Origin: Chryseobacterium capnotolerans
GTDB taxonomy: Bacteria; Bacteroidota; Bacteroidia; Flavobacteriales; Weeksellaceae
DNA length: 64,000 nucleotides
NCBI RefSeq assembly: GCF_021278965.1
Contig: NZ_CP065589.1
Coordinates: 2,547,001-2,611,000 of the forward strand
Reading direction: 5' to 3'
Shown: positions 1-9,317 of the stretch, piece by piece
Position numbering within the stretch: the stretch's first letter is position 1
How the letters are laid out: each line of letters begins with the position of its first letter
Notes under the pieces: model-generated
The model's database searches: none
Told to the model about the DNA's origin: nothing
What the model saw: only the letters and a program-made list of their open reading frames with translations
Translations under genes and position numbers: made by a program

Positions 1-385
1 TCTTTTCTGAACAGCAGAACCGTCAAAAACAGAAATAGAGATACAGTTGCCTTATTGGCAATGCAATAAATAATAGGGTTAAATGAAAACCTGTTCAGGT
101 AGAGTTACCTGAACGAAAGAATAATTAGCCTACGGTTTTTGAAGGCTAATTGTAAGCGATAACAGGTTTAAGAGTAGTTCTCAAAACGAATTGTTTACTT
201 GGTTGGGATAAAAGTAGTTAATTCTAGACAAAAAACAAGTTTTTATCTCCCTTTTTATTTTAAAATTAAAATAATAAAATGCGATGACAATTTTACTAAG
301 TCAGATAAAAACCAATATTATTTTGTAGCTTAGAGAAAGTTTCAGCGTATTACTATTTTTATCTAACCATTTAAAAGCTTACGGT
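1..385. other. intergenic region with two hairpins
   Basis: No gene is visible before the transporter at 386. Two perfect 9-bp inverted repeats lie close together: GTTCAGGTA/TACCTGAAC at 93-101 and 106-114, and AATTAGCCT/AGGCTAATT at 123-131 and 143-151. Neither is followed by a T tract, so they are not obvious terminators. The first could be an operator or both could form a leader structure; the role is unknown. Confidence 0.5.
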
Positions 386-805
386 ATGTGGTGGGTATAT
401 GCAATTCTTTCAGCATTTTTTGCTTCGCTTACTGCCATTTTTGCCAAGATTGGTATTATAGGGGTGAACTCGAACCTTGCCACTGCTATCAGAAGTGTGA
501 TTATCCTGATGGCAGCATGGGGAATTGTTTTAGCACGGAGTGAATACAAAGGTATCCCTGCCCTTTCCCGTCATAATCTTATTTATCTTGTCGTTTCCGG
601 GCTGACAACGGGGCTTTCATGGATATTTTATTTTAAAGCTCTGCAGGTTGGTAAAGTGACCCAGGTGGCTCCTGTTGATAAATTAAGTGTTGCTTTAACG
701 ATTGTTCTTTCCGTTATATTTCTTGGGGAATCTCTTACTTTAAAAACAGCAATTGGGGCTTTATTGATTATTATAGGAACTGTGGTTTTGATCTTTGAAC
801 AATGA
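386..805 (+). CDS. EamA/DMT-family membrane transporter, single-domain
   Basis: The 139-aa product is almost entirely hydrophobic and contains one EamA (drug/metabolite transporter) repeat: it opens with MWWVYAILSAFFASLTAIFAK and ends in the helix pair typical of the repeat, with the PVDKLSVALTIVLSVIFLGE segment usual for the family at about residues 95-115. About four to five membrane helices are seen. Most DMT carriers have two such repeats (about 300 aa), so this half-size form probably works as a dimer, as known for other single-EamA proteins. The substrate cannot be read from sequence. It stands alone, with a convergent gene downstream. The family assignment is strong. Confidence 0.85.
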   Translation: MWWVYAILSAFFASLTAIFAKIGIIGVNSNLATAIRSVIILMAAWGIVLARSEYKGIPALSRHNLIYLVVSGLTTGLSWIFYFKALQVGKVTQVAPVDKLSVALTIVLSVIFLGESLTLKTAIGALLIIIGTVVLIFEQ

Positions 806-913
806 TTGACTTTTAAGCACAAGTTTTACAAGAGGAGAATTGAATACTTTATTCGTTTGCAAAGCCAATTAAACAGCATTAAAATAAATAAATGATTCTC
901 AACCATTTATTCA

Positions 914-1858
914 TCACACCATATCAATCCATTTATACAGATCAACATCAGCAGAGATTCCAAATGATTTTCTGAGTCTGCTCTTCCTGGTTTGAATAGT
1001 ACGTACTGCAAGGTGATTGTACTCCGCAATATCTTTTGTTGTAAAACCTAGTTTAATCAAGGCACAAAGCTTAAATTCGTCTGTGCTCATATCAGTATTA
1101 ATTTTCATGAGGTTATCGTATAAATCAGGAAACATCTGTTTAACTTTAGGAATGAAGGCAATATCATCGCTCATAGCCAGCTTTACAATACCTTCAAGAT
1201 CTATCTGATCCTTACTATTGAGTTTTGCCCTCATATCAGCAATAATCTTTTCACTTCTCAGCGCCTGTTGGTATAGTTTCACTATTTTAAACTGTTTTGA
1301 AAGTATAAAGTATCCCAGGATACTCACTCCTAAAAACACCTGTAAAAAGGTAATCAGTCTTTGGTTTTCTGAAAACAGTACATTATCTGCCCCTTCAACG
1401 GCAAATATTCTGAAATCATAATAATGGCTGAAACTGAAAAGAATAAGTACAGAGAGATAAACAATCAGATTGTACCGAACTGTCTTTTTGGAATTAAAAA
1501 TAAACAGCGAGGCCAGCATAATGACAAAATAGTATAATGAAAGACCATTTTCAAAGCCCGTAGTGGATGAAAAGAAAAAAACCAACAACAACAAAAGTTC
1601 AAGGCTAAACAAGGCCACAAAATGATTGTACCGCAATTTTGTAAAAAAGAAAAGGAAGAGATAGAATATTCCCAGTGTTGATAAAACAAAAAAGTTGGTC
1701 TTCAATCCAAATATCAGATCCCTGCAGCCGTTAAAAATCAGAACAGCTCCAATAGAAAATGCAAATAAATTCATTCTCTGAGCTTCGATAAGCTCAAGCG
1801 GGTCTATATTGGAAGCAATATGTCTGTTTGCTATATAATCCCAGATTTTTCGAAACAT
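914..1858 (-). CDS. membrane-anchored LuxR-type transcriptional regulator
   Basis: The 314-aa protein has five or six hydrophobic helices in roughly residues 30-190 and a cytoplasmic C-terminus carrying a LuxR/GerE-like helix-turn-helix at about 245-305 (core KLGFTTKDIAEYNHLAVRTI, then KSRLRKSF). This layout is common in Flavobacteriia, usually with a TPR sensor; here the sensor part is membrane helices, so it may sense a membrane or lipid signal and act on DNA from the membrane. No phosphoacceptor domain is seen. Regulon and signal are unknown. The C-terminal HTH resembles that of the TPR regulator at 10425-11879. Confidence 0.75.
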   Translation of the reverse strand: MFRKIWDYIANRHIASNIDPLELIEAQRMNLFAFSIGAVLIFNGCRDLIFGLKTNFFVLSTLGIFYLFLFFFTKLRYNHFVALFSLELLLLLVFFFSSTTGFENGLSLYYFVIMLASLFIFNSKKTVRYNLIVYLSVLILFSFSHYYDFRIFAVEGADNVLFSENQRLITFLQVFLGVSILGYFILSKQFKIVKLYQQALRSEKIIADMRAKLNSKDQIDLEGIVKLAMSDDIAFIPKVKQMFPDLYDNLMKINTDMSTDEFKLCALIKLGFTTKDIAEYNHLAVRTIQTRKSRLRKSFGISADVDLYKWIDMV

Positions 1859-2006
1859 AATTTATAGATATTGAGCAAAAAACATGAAATTCAATACAAA
1901 AATAAATAAAATGCTTTTATATTTTATTCATATAATCAATTTTGGTTAAAAGTATATTTATAAATTTGCTATTATATTAAAAATTGTTTGACTATTACAA
2001 AATTAT

Positions 2007-2324
2007 TTACACTAAAAATATCTTTCTCCATTTCGCGATGGTATTCCGGCTTAGTTTAAAATGATGGGCTAGCTGGGTATTATTCAGTTTATTTTTTTTC
2101 TGATAATCCAGAATTCTAAGAACATCTGTTCTTTTATAAGAGTGATATTGACTGTTTTTCTTTTCAGAAGCTCCAAAAATAATAGTGTTAAGTTTAAGAA
2201 TATCTAAGGCTAAAAGTTCATCTTTCAACAATAAATATTCGCACAGATTATATTTATCAGGACATTTAATTGTAATGATATCTTTGTAGATCTTTTTAAA
2301 ATCAGGTTGTTTATATTTTTCCAT
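2007..2324 (-). CDS. small helix-turn-helix protein (transposase-like DNA-binding fold)
   Basis: The 105-aa product ends in a helix-turn-helix of the transposase/homeodomain-like sort (LNNTQLAHHFKLSRNTIAKW, about residues 79-98). A Lys-rich N-terminal half has no recognised domain. It is the last gene of a three-gene cassette (surface protein 4302-3043, HTH protein 2863-2435, then this), and the same order recurs at 8906-6476. That repetition suggests a regulatory pair tied to the surface protein or a domesticated transposase OrfA family. The function is inferred only. Confidence 0.6.
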   Translation of the reverse strand: MEKYKQPDFKKIYKDIITIKCPDKYNLCEYLLLKDELLALDILKLNTIIFGASEKKNSQYHSYKRTDVLRILDYQKKNKLNNTQLAHHFKLSRNTIAKWRKIFLV

Positions 2325-2434
2325 ATTTTGCTGCAGTATATTAACGGATTACTGTTTCGGGAACAGTATCAAAGTCTATATAAATTATCTTTCTGCTTCC
2401 ATACCAGCCAATGTCAACAAAATTTAACAATAAC

Positions 2435-2863
2435 TTACCGGCTGTATTTACCTATCCATTTATGGAGAGTTGTTTTAGGAATTCTATATCGTATAATAAT
2501 TTCTTCCCTCGTCATTCTGCCATTTTTTATTTGTTCAAGAATAAAATCTATGACTTCTCTGGTATAAATATTTTTGCGAAACTGAGGCAATCCCGTTTTT
2601 TTATCTTCGGATAGAGTATTTTTAATTTTAGGGGAGGCTGGAGCATAAAGAATCAAATGCTGAGTATAGATTCTAAAAAAATCATATTCCAAAAGTTTAC
2701 TCCATTTAAGGACAATTTCAGTATCCAGACTGCTGCAGGTATACATTTCACCTACCTCTTTTTCAGTACAGTGGAAAAAATTACAGATACGGGATAATTC
2801 TATATTGCTTTCAGAAACGGCATGCTTAATCAGATTTCCTATATGAATGTTTTTATAATTCAT
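2435..2863 (-). CDS. helix-turn-helix protein, first regulator-like gene of cassette 1
   Basis: The 142-aa protein has an N-terminal part (IHIGNLIKHAV, CTEKEVGEMYTCSSLDTE, LKWSKLLEYDFFRIY) and a C-terminal transposase-like helix-turn-helix (RKNIYTREVIDFILEQIKNG, then IRYRIPKTTLHKWIGKY). It is clearly a paralogue of the protein at 6847-7314, sharing long blocks such as LKWSKLLEYDFFRIY. The HTH is the kind found in IS3-type OrfA proteins, but no catalytic partner or inverted repeats are near. It could be a domesticated DNA-binding protein; regulation of the adjacent surface gene is a guess from context. Confidence 0.6.
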   Translation of the reverse strand: MNYKNIHIGNLIKHAVSESNIELSRICNFFHCTEKEVGEMYTCSSLDTEIVLKWSKLLEYDFFRIYTQHLILYAPASPKIKNTLSEDKKTGLPQFRKNIYTREVIDFILEQIKNGRMTREEIIIRYRIPKTTLHKWIGKYSR

Positions 2864-3042
2864 ATTTATTTTTTCTTTTAAAATACCAGTACTCCAGAAA
2901 GGAAACAGTATTTATAATCGGTTTGTGTTTTATTTTAATAGGTCAACTAGGTCTGTAAAAGGATACTTTGATTATTTTTATTCTTATCAGACAGGATATT
3001 TAAAGGTTCCGGCGGGGCGCTCCGCCCCGCCGGAACTAAACA

Positions 3043-4302
3043 TTAGGAAGACATTCTCTGTGCTGTAATATGAATACGTCTGATATTATTGGCTGCAATA
3101 GTATCATTTAAATTATCCACATACACAAAAATGGTTAATCGATACCAAATACCATCAATTGCCAGGTCTATGGTTTCTATTTCCTGAGAATCATCAGTAG
3201 TGCTTGTAGAATTTATAGGGGTAGAACTGCTGTTCATATTATCACCCCAGTTAAGATAGATCCCGTTATCTGTTTCCACATACCCTCCAGGAGCGACTAA
3301 AATATTGGCTCTACGGAAACGGTCTACACTGGATAATGCCGCATACCACATTTTCACATTACTGGAAGATACATTGACTAATCTGGGATTATATGTTACT
3401 CCACCTGACCCTGTATTGGAACTGCCCGAAAAATTAAGATCCAGTCTAACTTTTGCTCCTAAAATAGGCGGATTGGAAGTCATCGTACTTAGCAAACCTG
3501 TGGTAGTTGCCGGAACTTCATAGGTGAAGAACTGATACTCTCCCGGATTGAGCTTTTTACCTCCGCCTATTTCCGCATTACACGTCTGTCCACCTATAGA
3601 AACAGGGAATACTGTTGTATTAGGGCTAGATACCGTGGGAGTTCCGGAAATAGTATAAATTAAAGTACCTGATCCTTGTGCGAAATTTCCTTGGGTAATG
3701 GTTGCAGTAAGTCCGTTTACAGGCCCTAAGGTCTGTGTAGAATATATTCCGCCGTTTCCGCCGGTATAAGGAATAGTCATTGTTCCTTGAAAAGGAGTAC
3801 CGGCTGTATAGGTAAGCGGGTCCAGATTAGCATCAGTACATCGCAAAGCTCCTATAGTACCCTGCTGCAATAAACGTCCATCCAAAGGTCTCCATTGAGT
3901 ACCATCCCAATATACATATCCGGCATAGGTAAATGTAGATTGTGTTCCCAGATTATAAACCAATAATCCGGTAGCAGGATTCGGAATTGTAGAGGAATCG
4001 TTGTAGGCCGTTAAAGCTACTCTTGGTCCCAGAAAACCTTTCTGTTTTCCTGATACCAATTGACTCACATTAAGCTCTAATATTGCTGACAGATCAGGAG
4101 ATGTAGTTCCTACTCCTACACTTCCATCAGCCATTACAACAAAATCATTGGCTTGTTGCCCTACAGTAGGGCTTCCTGTTGCACTATTGTCTTTTTTTCC
4201 ATCAATATTAAAGATTCCTTGGGGATTAGGAGTATTAATACCAACCTGTGAATAACTCATCGAGTAAGCCATTATCATTAATGGCAGAAGATACTTTTTC
4301 AT
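3043..4302 (-). CDS. secreted cell-surface protein, 'VGINTPNPQ' type
   Basis: The 419-aa product starts with a Sec signal peptide (MKKYLLPLMIMAYSMSYS, cleavage before QVGINTPNPQG). The mature protein opens with the VGINTPNP motif seen in many large flavobacterial surface proteins that resemble phage tail fibres, followed by GVGTTSPDLSAILEL (about residues 63-77) and a beta-rich repeat region with GYVYWDGTQWRPL. The C-terminal half is Ser/Thr/Asn-rich. It probably sits on the cell surface, with adhesion as a possible role. It heads cassette 1; the paralogue is 7418-8906. No catalytic motif is visible. Confidence 0.65.
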   Translation of the reverse strand: MKKYLLPLMIMAYSMSYSQVGINTPNPQGIFNIDGKKDNSATGSPTVGQQANDFVVMADGSVGVGTTSPDLSAILELNVSQLVSGKQKGFLGPRVALTAYNDSSTIPNPATGLLVYNLGTQSTFTYAGYVYWDGTQWRPLDGRLLQQGTIGALRCTDANLDPLTYTAGTPFQGTMTIPYTGGNGGIYSTQTLGPVNGLTATITQGNFAQGSGTLIYTISGTPTVSSPNTTVFPVSIGGQTCNAEIGGGKKLNPGEYQFFTYEVPATTTGLLSTMTSNPPILGAKVRLDLNFSGSSNTGSGGVTYNPRLVNVSSSNVKMWYAALSSVDRFRRANILVAPGGYVETDNGIYLNWGDNMNSSSTPINSTSTTDDSQEIETIDLAIDGIWYRLTIFVYVDNLNDTIAANNIRRIHITAQRMSS

Positions 4303-4841
4303 TCTGTGTTTATTGTATTTAAATTGAGTATTACAATGGTTTTAGCCAAAGAAGTTTTGTACTATATAGAGCATACTGAATACTTTTTCATAACTCCAAA
4401 CTGCTTTTTCTAAACACCCATTGATCGATTAAAATTTCAATGCAAGATTAGAGTTATTGTATCCACAACCCAAGAAAACCTATACGCTACAGATACACTA
4501 CAAACTTATCATCAGATACGTCACAGATACGTCCGACAGCAACAAACAAGCAACAATACATTGAAAATAAAACCATTACAATAAAACACGTTCGTTTTAC
4601 AAAAATTCTGATTATTTACATTGAGGTTAAAAAATAAATACTCCATGAAGCTTGTTTTATTCCATATATTCTTTAAAAATAAAATTCCCAAAAGAAAACT
4701 TCATTCAGAATCAGGAGAAGTATTGTACTATTTTAAAATAGGAAAAATATGGATCTGAAATTAGGGCAAAGCTTTAGTTTTACTATCTATGCTTTCAAAG
4801 TAACCAAGATGAGTCTTCATCATTAAGATATTATTTTTTTA
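4303..4841. other. AT-rich upstream region, nothing recognised
   Basis: This stretch lies upstream of the surface-protein gene. It is AT-rich, and I see no open frame, RNA or clear repeat; it presumably holds the promoter of the minus-strand gene. Confidence 0.4.
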
Positions 4842-5120
4842 CTATTTCCATTCCCAGTTCAATTCTTCATAATAGGGAATTTTCTGGCCGCTGCAGATTT
4901 CATGGAAATAGTTTTTTAACCCCATAAGATCATGAACCTGTTTCTTGGGAAATATCAGATAGCTTCCTGCATTCATCTTAATAAAAAAATTTTCATCGGT
5001 CTCTGTATAGCCAATAGCAACCTCTTCTGCTTTTTCTATTTTAGTCTATAAATTAGGATTCAATTCTTCAAATTTTATATAAAACAGTATTTTTTTCTAT
5101 GCACAACGGCCAATCTGATT
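4842..5120 (-). pseudogene. remnant of a YcxB-like C-terminal domain protein
   Basis: Reading the minus strand from about 5120 to the stop at 4842-4844 gives a protein-like stretch: KNTVLYIKFEELNPNL, an in-frame TAG (5046-5048), then TKIEKAEEVAIGYTETDENF, IKMNAGSYLIFPKKQVHDLM and NYFHEICSGQKIPYYEELNW. The 'YLIFPKKQ..DLM..KNYF' pattern resembles the C-terminus of YcxB-like membrane proteins. No start codon or upstream membrane part remains, and a further stop lies just upstream. I read it as the decayed 3' end of a lost gene; the family call is tentative. Confidence 0.45.
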
Positions 5121-5227
5121 AGGAATAGGACTAAAATACAAAAAACTTAAGTTCTGAAAAGTCAAAAACAGAAGTGGATGATAATCACTTTGTCTCTTTT
5201 AATTTGATACATTTGTATCTTATTGAT

Positions 5228-6425
5228 ATGAAAAAGATACCAGCATTACAAACCTTACAGCTTATTACATTAGATCGCCAGGGATTAGTACAAGCCACAC
5301 CATTTGGAACCGGAAAAGAGGCTGTGCTTACTGCTATGGAACGTCTCGGATATATACAGATTGATACATTATCTGTAATAGAAAGGGCTCATCATCATAC
5401 TTTATGGACAAGAATTCCTGATTTTCAATCAGATGTTCTGGAAACATTGGTACAAGAACGTAAAGTTTTTGAATATTGGTTTCATGCTGCCTCTTATCTT
5501 CCTATGCAGGATTTTCGTTATGCATTGCCTCAGATGCTTCATGTAAAGCAAAGTGATTCTCATTATTATAATGCAGATAAAAAGATCATGAAATATGTAG
5601 TAGATACGATCCGCGCAGAAGGCCCCAAAATGGCAAGAGATTTTGAGAGTAAAAAGGATAAAACCGGAAGCTGGTGGAACTGGAAACCTGCAAAATTGGC
5701 TCTTGAAAGACTTTTCATGCAGGGAGACCTCATGATAAGCGGGCGCAGTGGTATGCAGAAAACCTATGATCTTACAGAAAAGGTATTGCCTTCATCTATT
5801 AATGCAACAGTTCCTACTCCATTTGAATTTGCTCAATATCTGGTAAAAACAACGCTCAATGCGTATGGTTTTACCACTTTAAAACAGATCACCCATCTCA
5901 GGAAAGGTGATGTGTTGAAAAAAAAATGTGAATTTGGTTTTACAGTCATTGCTTGAAAAGGGTGAAATACAGAAAATCTCTATTGAAGGGCTTCCTTCTG
6001 TCTTTATTCAAAGTGGTTTGCTTGAAAAATCTAATGACATTGATAATCCAGAGATCAGGTTACTGTCTCCCTTTGACAATTCTATTATTCATCGTGACCG
6101 AATCAAACATATTTTTGATTTTGATTTCCGTCTTGAGTGCTATGTTCCTAAGGAAAAAAGGCAGTATGGTTATTTCTGCCTGCCCATCTTGTTTGGAAAT
6201 ATTTTTATCGGAAGAGTGGATTGTAAAGCCCATAGAAAGGAAAAAAAATTGGAGCTGATTCATCTTCATATTGAGAATACAGCCATTGCTCCGGAACTTT
6301 GGTTACCGTCTTTTGCTGATGCTGTTAAACGTTTTGCTTTCTTTAATGGTTGTGAGTCATTGCAGCTCACCCAGGTAAGTCCATCTACGTTGAAAAAGGC
6401 AATCAATAAAGCACTATCTCATTAA
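5228..6425 (+). CDS. YcaQ-like winged-helix (DNA crosslink-repair glycosylase family) protein, frameshifted
   Basis: Two overlapping frames (5228-5956 and 5928-6425) make one protein of about 398 aa, the usual length for the YcaQ/AlkX (DUF1006) family of DNA glycosylases that open interstrand crosslinks. Visible family features are LQLITLDRQGL at the N-terminus, LGYIQIDTLSVIERAHHHTLWTR (about residues 38-60), FEYWFHAASYLPMQDFRY, and LLSPFDNSIIHRDRIKHIFD in the second half. The ATG at 5228 is preferred over 5174 because family homology begins there. The break is at an A9 run (5918-5926); one A fewer restores VLKKNVNLVLQSLLEKGE. It is probably functional if the indel is a sequencing error. Confidence 0.8.
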
Positions 6426-6437
6426 CTGAGAATATAT

Positions 6438-6471
6438 AAAAAACAGCAACTCTAAGAACTGCCGTTTTTTT
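6438..6471. terminator. bidirectional hairpin terminator
   Basis: AAAAAAC (6438-6444) pairs with GTTTTTT (6464-6470), with inner GCA/TGC pairs around one mismatch. It lies between the convergent YcaQ-like gene and the HTH pseudogene. Confidence 0.55.
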
Positions 6472-6475
6472 AATT

Positions 6476-6806
6476 TTACTTTACAAACTGCTCCAGCCTT
6501 TTCCATTTGGTAATGGTATTTCTGCTCATTTTAAAATGGCTGGCGAGCTGCGAATTGTTCAATCTGTTTTTTTCTGATAATCCAGTACTCTCAAAATATC
6601 AGACTCATTATAAGCACGGTGTCTTTGAGAACATTTTTCTTTGCTTTTATAAATATGAGGAAAGATCCGCCGGTTAAGTTCCAGAATATCCGCAGTATCC
6701 AGGTCTTCTTTTTTAATAATTCGTTACATTCATTTATCTTCTCCGGGTACTGCTTATGAAGCATATCCTGGTAAATAATTCTATAATCGGGGCGATTTAT
6801 ATTCAT
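6476..6806 (-). pseudogene. frameshifted copy of the 105-aa helix-turn-helix gene
   Basis: Translated across two breaks, this matches the protein at 2007-2324 along its length: MNINRPDYRIIYQDMLHKQY, then DLDTADILELNRRIFPHIYK, NESDILRVLDYQKK, and finally NRLNNSQLASHFKMSRNTI. The breaks are one missing A in an A6 run (plus-strand T6 at 6709-6714) and one missing A in an A7 run (T7 at 6567-6573). It is the third gene of cassette 2. Both lesions are in homopolymers, so it may be intact in the organism. Confidence 0.65.
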
Positions 6807-6846
6807 GGGATTATTTAAATTTTGTTATTTGAAAGGGCTCAGCATA

Positions 6847-7314
6847 CTAATCTTCAGATTCTCTAAGTTTATTATTATATTTATTCAGCCATTTATGAAA
6901 GGTTGATTTTGGGATCTTATACCTTTGATAAATTTCCTGTCTGGACATATTTCCTGAATTATACTGATTCAGCATAAAATCAATGATTTCCCTGGTATAA
7001 AGGCTTTTTCTAAAATTGGGTAATATTGAATCTTCTTTGGGTTGTGCTTTTTCCTGATCAGAATTACATGGGGCAAACAGAATAATATGCTGCGAATAAA
7101 TACGAAAGAAATCATATTCCAAGAGTTTACTCCATTTCAAAAGCATCTCGGAATCAATACTGCTTGAAGTATACATCTTTTCAATTTCTTCCCCTGTACA
7201 TTTAAGAAAACCACATATTCGAAGTAAACCGATCTTTTTCTCCCGAACCCGGATATTAATCAGGTTACCCATATGAATTTCTTTAAAGTCTATCAATACA
7301 TTGTGTTTTATCAT
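6847..7314 (-). CDS. helix-turn-helix protein, paralogue in cassette 2
   Basis: The product (about 155 aa from the ATG at 7314; a TTG at 7326 is an alternative) is a clear paralogue of the 142-aa protein at 2435-2863: IHMGNLINIRV, CTGEEIEKMYTSSSIDSEML and LKWSKLLEYDFFRIYSQHII correspond block by block. The C-terminus has the same transposase-like helix-turn-helix (RKSLYTREIIDFMLNQYNSG, then RYKIPKSTFHKWLNKY). It follows the surface-protein gene 8906-7418 and precedes the HTH pseudogene, exactly as in cassette 1. The function is unknown. Confidence 0.6.
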   Translation of the reverse strand: MIKHNVLIDFKEIHMGNLINIRVREKKIGLLRICGFLKCTGEEIEKMYTSSSIDSEMLLKWSKLLEYDFFRIYSQHIILFAPCNSDQEKAQPKEDSILPNFRKSLYTREIIDFMLNQYNSGNMSRQEIYQRYKIPKSTFHKWLNKYNNKLRESED

Positions 7315-7417
7315 TCTCAAATACAATTTTAATTCATCAACGTTTATTCAATCAGTACTCCGGGGACAATTTTTGCCCCCTTCGTACCGAAACACTGTAA
7401 TCACATTATTGAGTATC

Positions 7418-8906
7418 TTATTGCTTTTTCAAAACGTCTATTTCCGCCTGAAGCTTTTCTGTAATTTTCAGTAATGAAATGATATTGTTTTTTTGTTCAT
7501 CAATCTGCTTCTGCTGTTCTATGGTGTGTAGATACAGTTCTTCAATCTTCTCCAATGATTGTACAGACAGATCAGAAATATTGAAAGAATACCCTTCTTC
7601 AGTTTTCTCAAGCTCTTTAATAGAAGTTACGCCGGGAAGGTGCTTGTTTTCTTTAATGAATTTTTCAGTTTCATATAAAGAAGTGAACTTATAAGCAGGT
7701 TTTATCAACGAACTTTTATCGTAATAATCTTCAAAAACGTAATCAGGATAAGTAGTAGTTGCCGTTGCAATACTTCCGTTTACTTTCAGCTTCTGATTGC
7801 TGGCAAAGGTTTGCTGGCCGGGGTATCCAACACTTAAGGTGTTAATAATATTGAATTTTCCAGCCGGATCAATCTCTGCCCTTTGAGTGCCCACTACACC
7901 TCCACCTGTACTTGTTTTGAAGTCAATTCCTGCAGGATTAGTTGTATTATTGGTTCCTATTGATAAAGAAGTACTATTACCGACAGCATTAATTTGAGCA
8001 GCATTATTTGTATCAGTATATATCCAAAGTTGATAATTACCACCATTCGAAAATCCTATGGAAGATCTAGCTCCAGTGCCTGAGTCTTGTTGTATTCCTA
8101 TTCCTGAGGTATTTAAAAACTGAGTATTTTGAGCACCTTTAAAATTAAGGTAATTCCCATTTTGTGTTAAAGTTCTCGGTCCTGTAAGTTTTCCATCAGC
8201 ATTATAGATATTCAAAGCGTTTGATGGACTCCATGTTGTCCCGTTCCAAGTCATTACCTGTCCATTGGCAGTTCCAGAGGTAAGGCCCAATGTATAAGGA
8301 TTTGCTGCTGTTCCGGATCCAGCTCTGGTTAATCCACCATTAGCAGTTGCGTTGAGTACTTCATTACCAATGACCCCGTCTACCTCGGTAAGGTTTACAG
8401 CCGCCGGGTTCCATGTTGTGCCATTCCAAGTCATTACCTGGCCATTGGCTGTACCAGAAATAAGGCCCAATGTATAAGGACTTGCTGCTGTTCCGGATCC
8501 GGCCCTGGTTAATCCGCCGTTAGCAGTTGCATTGAGCACCTCATTACCAATCACGCCGTCTGTTTCTGTAAAAGTTCCATATGTTAACTTCTGCCATAGT
8601 GTTCCATCAAAATAGAAATATCCTACTGTTGTAACATTAGCTGTTTTTGCAGTCGTTCCGGTAGAAGCCAAAGCCTCAGTAATGTAGACAATGGCCCCTG
8701 TCTGGGCTGTGGAATATAATCCATCTTTGGTTTTCAGTTCTGAGCCTTTCAATCTCGGGGCAATCAGACCATCTGTTTTAGTAATATCTGTTGACATTCC
8801 TACGATATCAAAAGTTGCCTGGGGAGATGTTGTATTAACTCCTACCTGCGAAAATGCCAATCCGGAGATCAATAATGTTCCTAAAAGAATGATGTTTTTT
8901 TTTCAT
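7418..8906 (-). CDS. secreted tail-fibre-like surface protein with 60-aa repeats, frameshifted near the start
   Basis: About 495 aa. The start at 8906 followed by a T9 run (8895-8903) puts the signal peptide out of frame; with one base fewer the N-terminus reads MKKNIILLGTLLISGLAFS followed by QVGVNTTSPQ. The mature part has a VGVNTTSPQATFDIVG opening, two tandem copies of a 60-aa unit (DGVIGNEVLNATANGGLTRA through MTWNGTTW) and a C-terminal part with YVFEDYYDKSSLIKP and HLPGVTSIKELEK, then a coiled coil to the end (about 435-490). This C-terminal type recalls phage tail-fibre chaperone (S74-like) ends. It is probably surface exposed and is the first gene of cassette 2. Confidence 0.65.
8225..8584 (-). 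repeat. tandem 180-bp repeat inside the surface-protein gene
   Basis: Two copies with a 180-bp period are visible (CCATGTTGT at 8231 and 8411; TTCCAAGTCATTACCTG in both). They encode the two 60-aa units of the protein and differ at scattered sites, so copy number could vary by recombination. Confidence 0.8.
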
Positions 8907-8934
8907 GTGTTGTATATTTATTTATCCTTGTGTG

Positions 8935-9171
8935 TTATTTAAGAATACAGATCTTATATAAATCTGAGGGATCATTTGTGTATTTAGAATCTTTTGCCTT
9001 AAGTTCCGTGCCTTTTAGCCTTGGAATAATAAGTCCGTAAGTTTTGGTACTATCTGTAGAAGAAGCTACAATATCCAGTGTTTCCTTGGGATCCGGCGTA
9101 CTAATACCAATCTGTCCGAAGGCTGATATTCCGGATAAGAGTACCGCTACAAAAATTAATTTTTTCTTCAT
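8935..9171 (-). pseudogene. truncated surface-protein relic
   Basis: The 78-aa frame has a signal peptide (MKKKLIFVAVLLSGISAFG) and then QIGISTPDPKETLDIVASST and GLIIPRLKGTELKAKDSKYT, matching the first 60 mature residues of the neighbour at 7418-8906 (DGLIAPRLKGSELKTKDGLY). It then stops abruptly, where the neighbour continues for over 400 residues. It looks like the 5' end of a duplicated surface-protein gene whose remainder was lost. It could still yield a short secreted peptide. Confidence 0.6.
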
Positions 9172-9317
9172 TGTTGTTGAGGCATGTATTTGTTTTTTTA
9201 TTTTAATGGCAGGCAGTTCAGTACCTGCACTACACTTTTGATGTAATGAAACTTAAGATCTTCATCTATTTTATTATGAATGAAAGGTTGAGTGTTATCT
9301 AATAGATATGGTTTATG

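Noticed and set aside
1017..1421. Plus-strand frames opposite the LuxR-type regulator
   Set aside because: They are antisense shadows of a well-supported coding gene.
8225..8584. Mobile or CRISPR repeat
   Set aside because: The 180-bp units stay in frame and encode repeated protein units.
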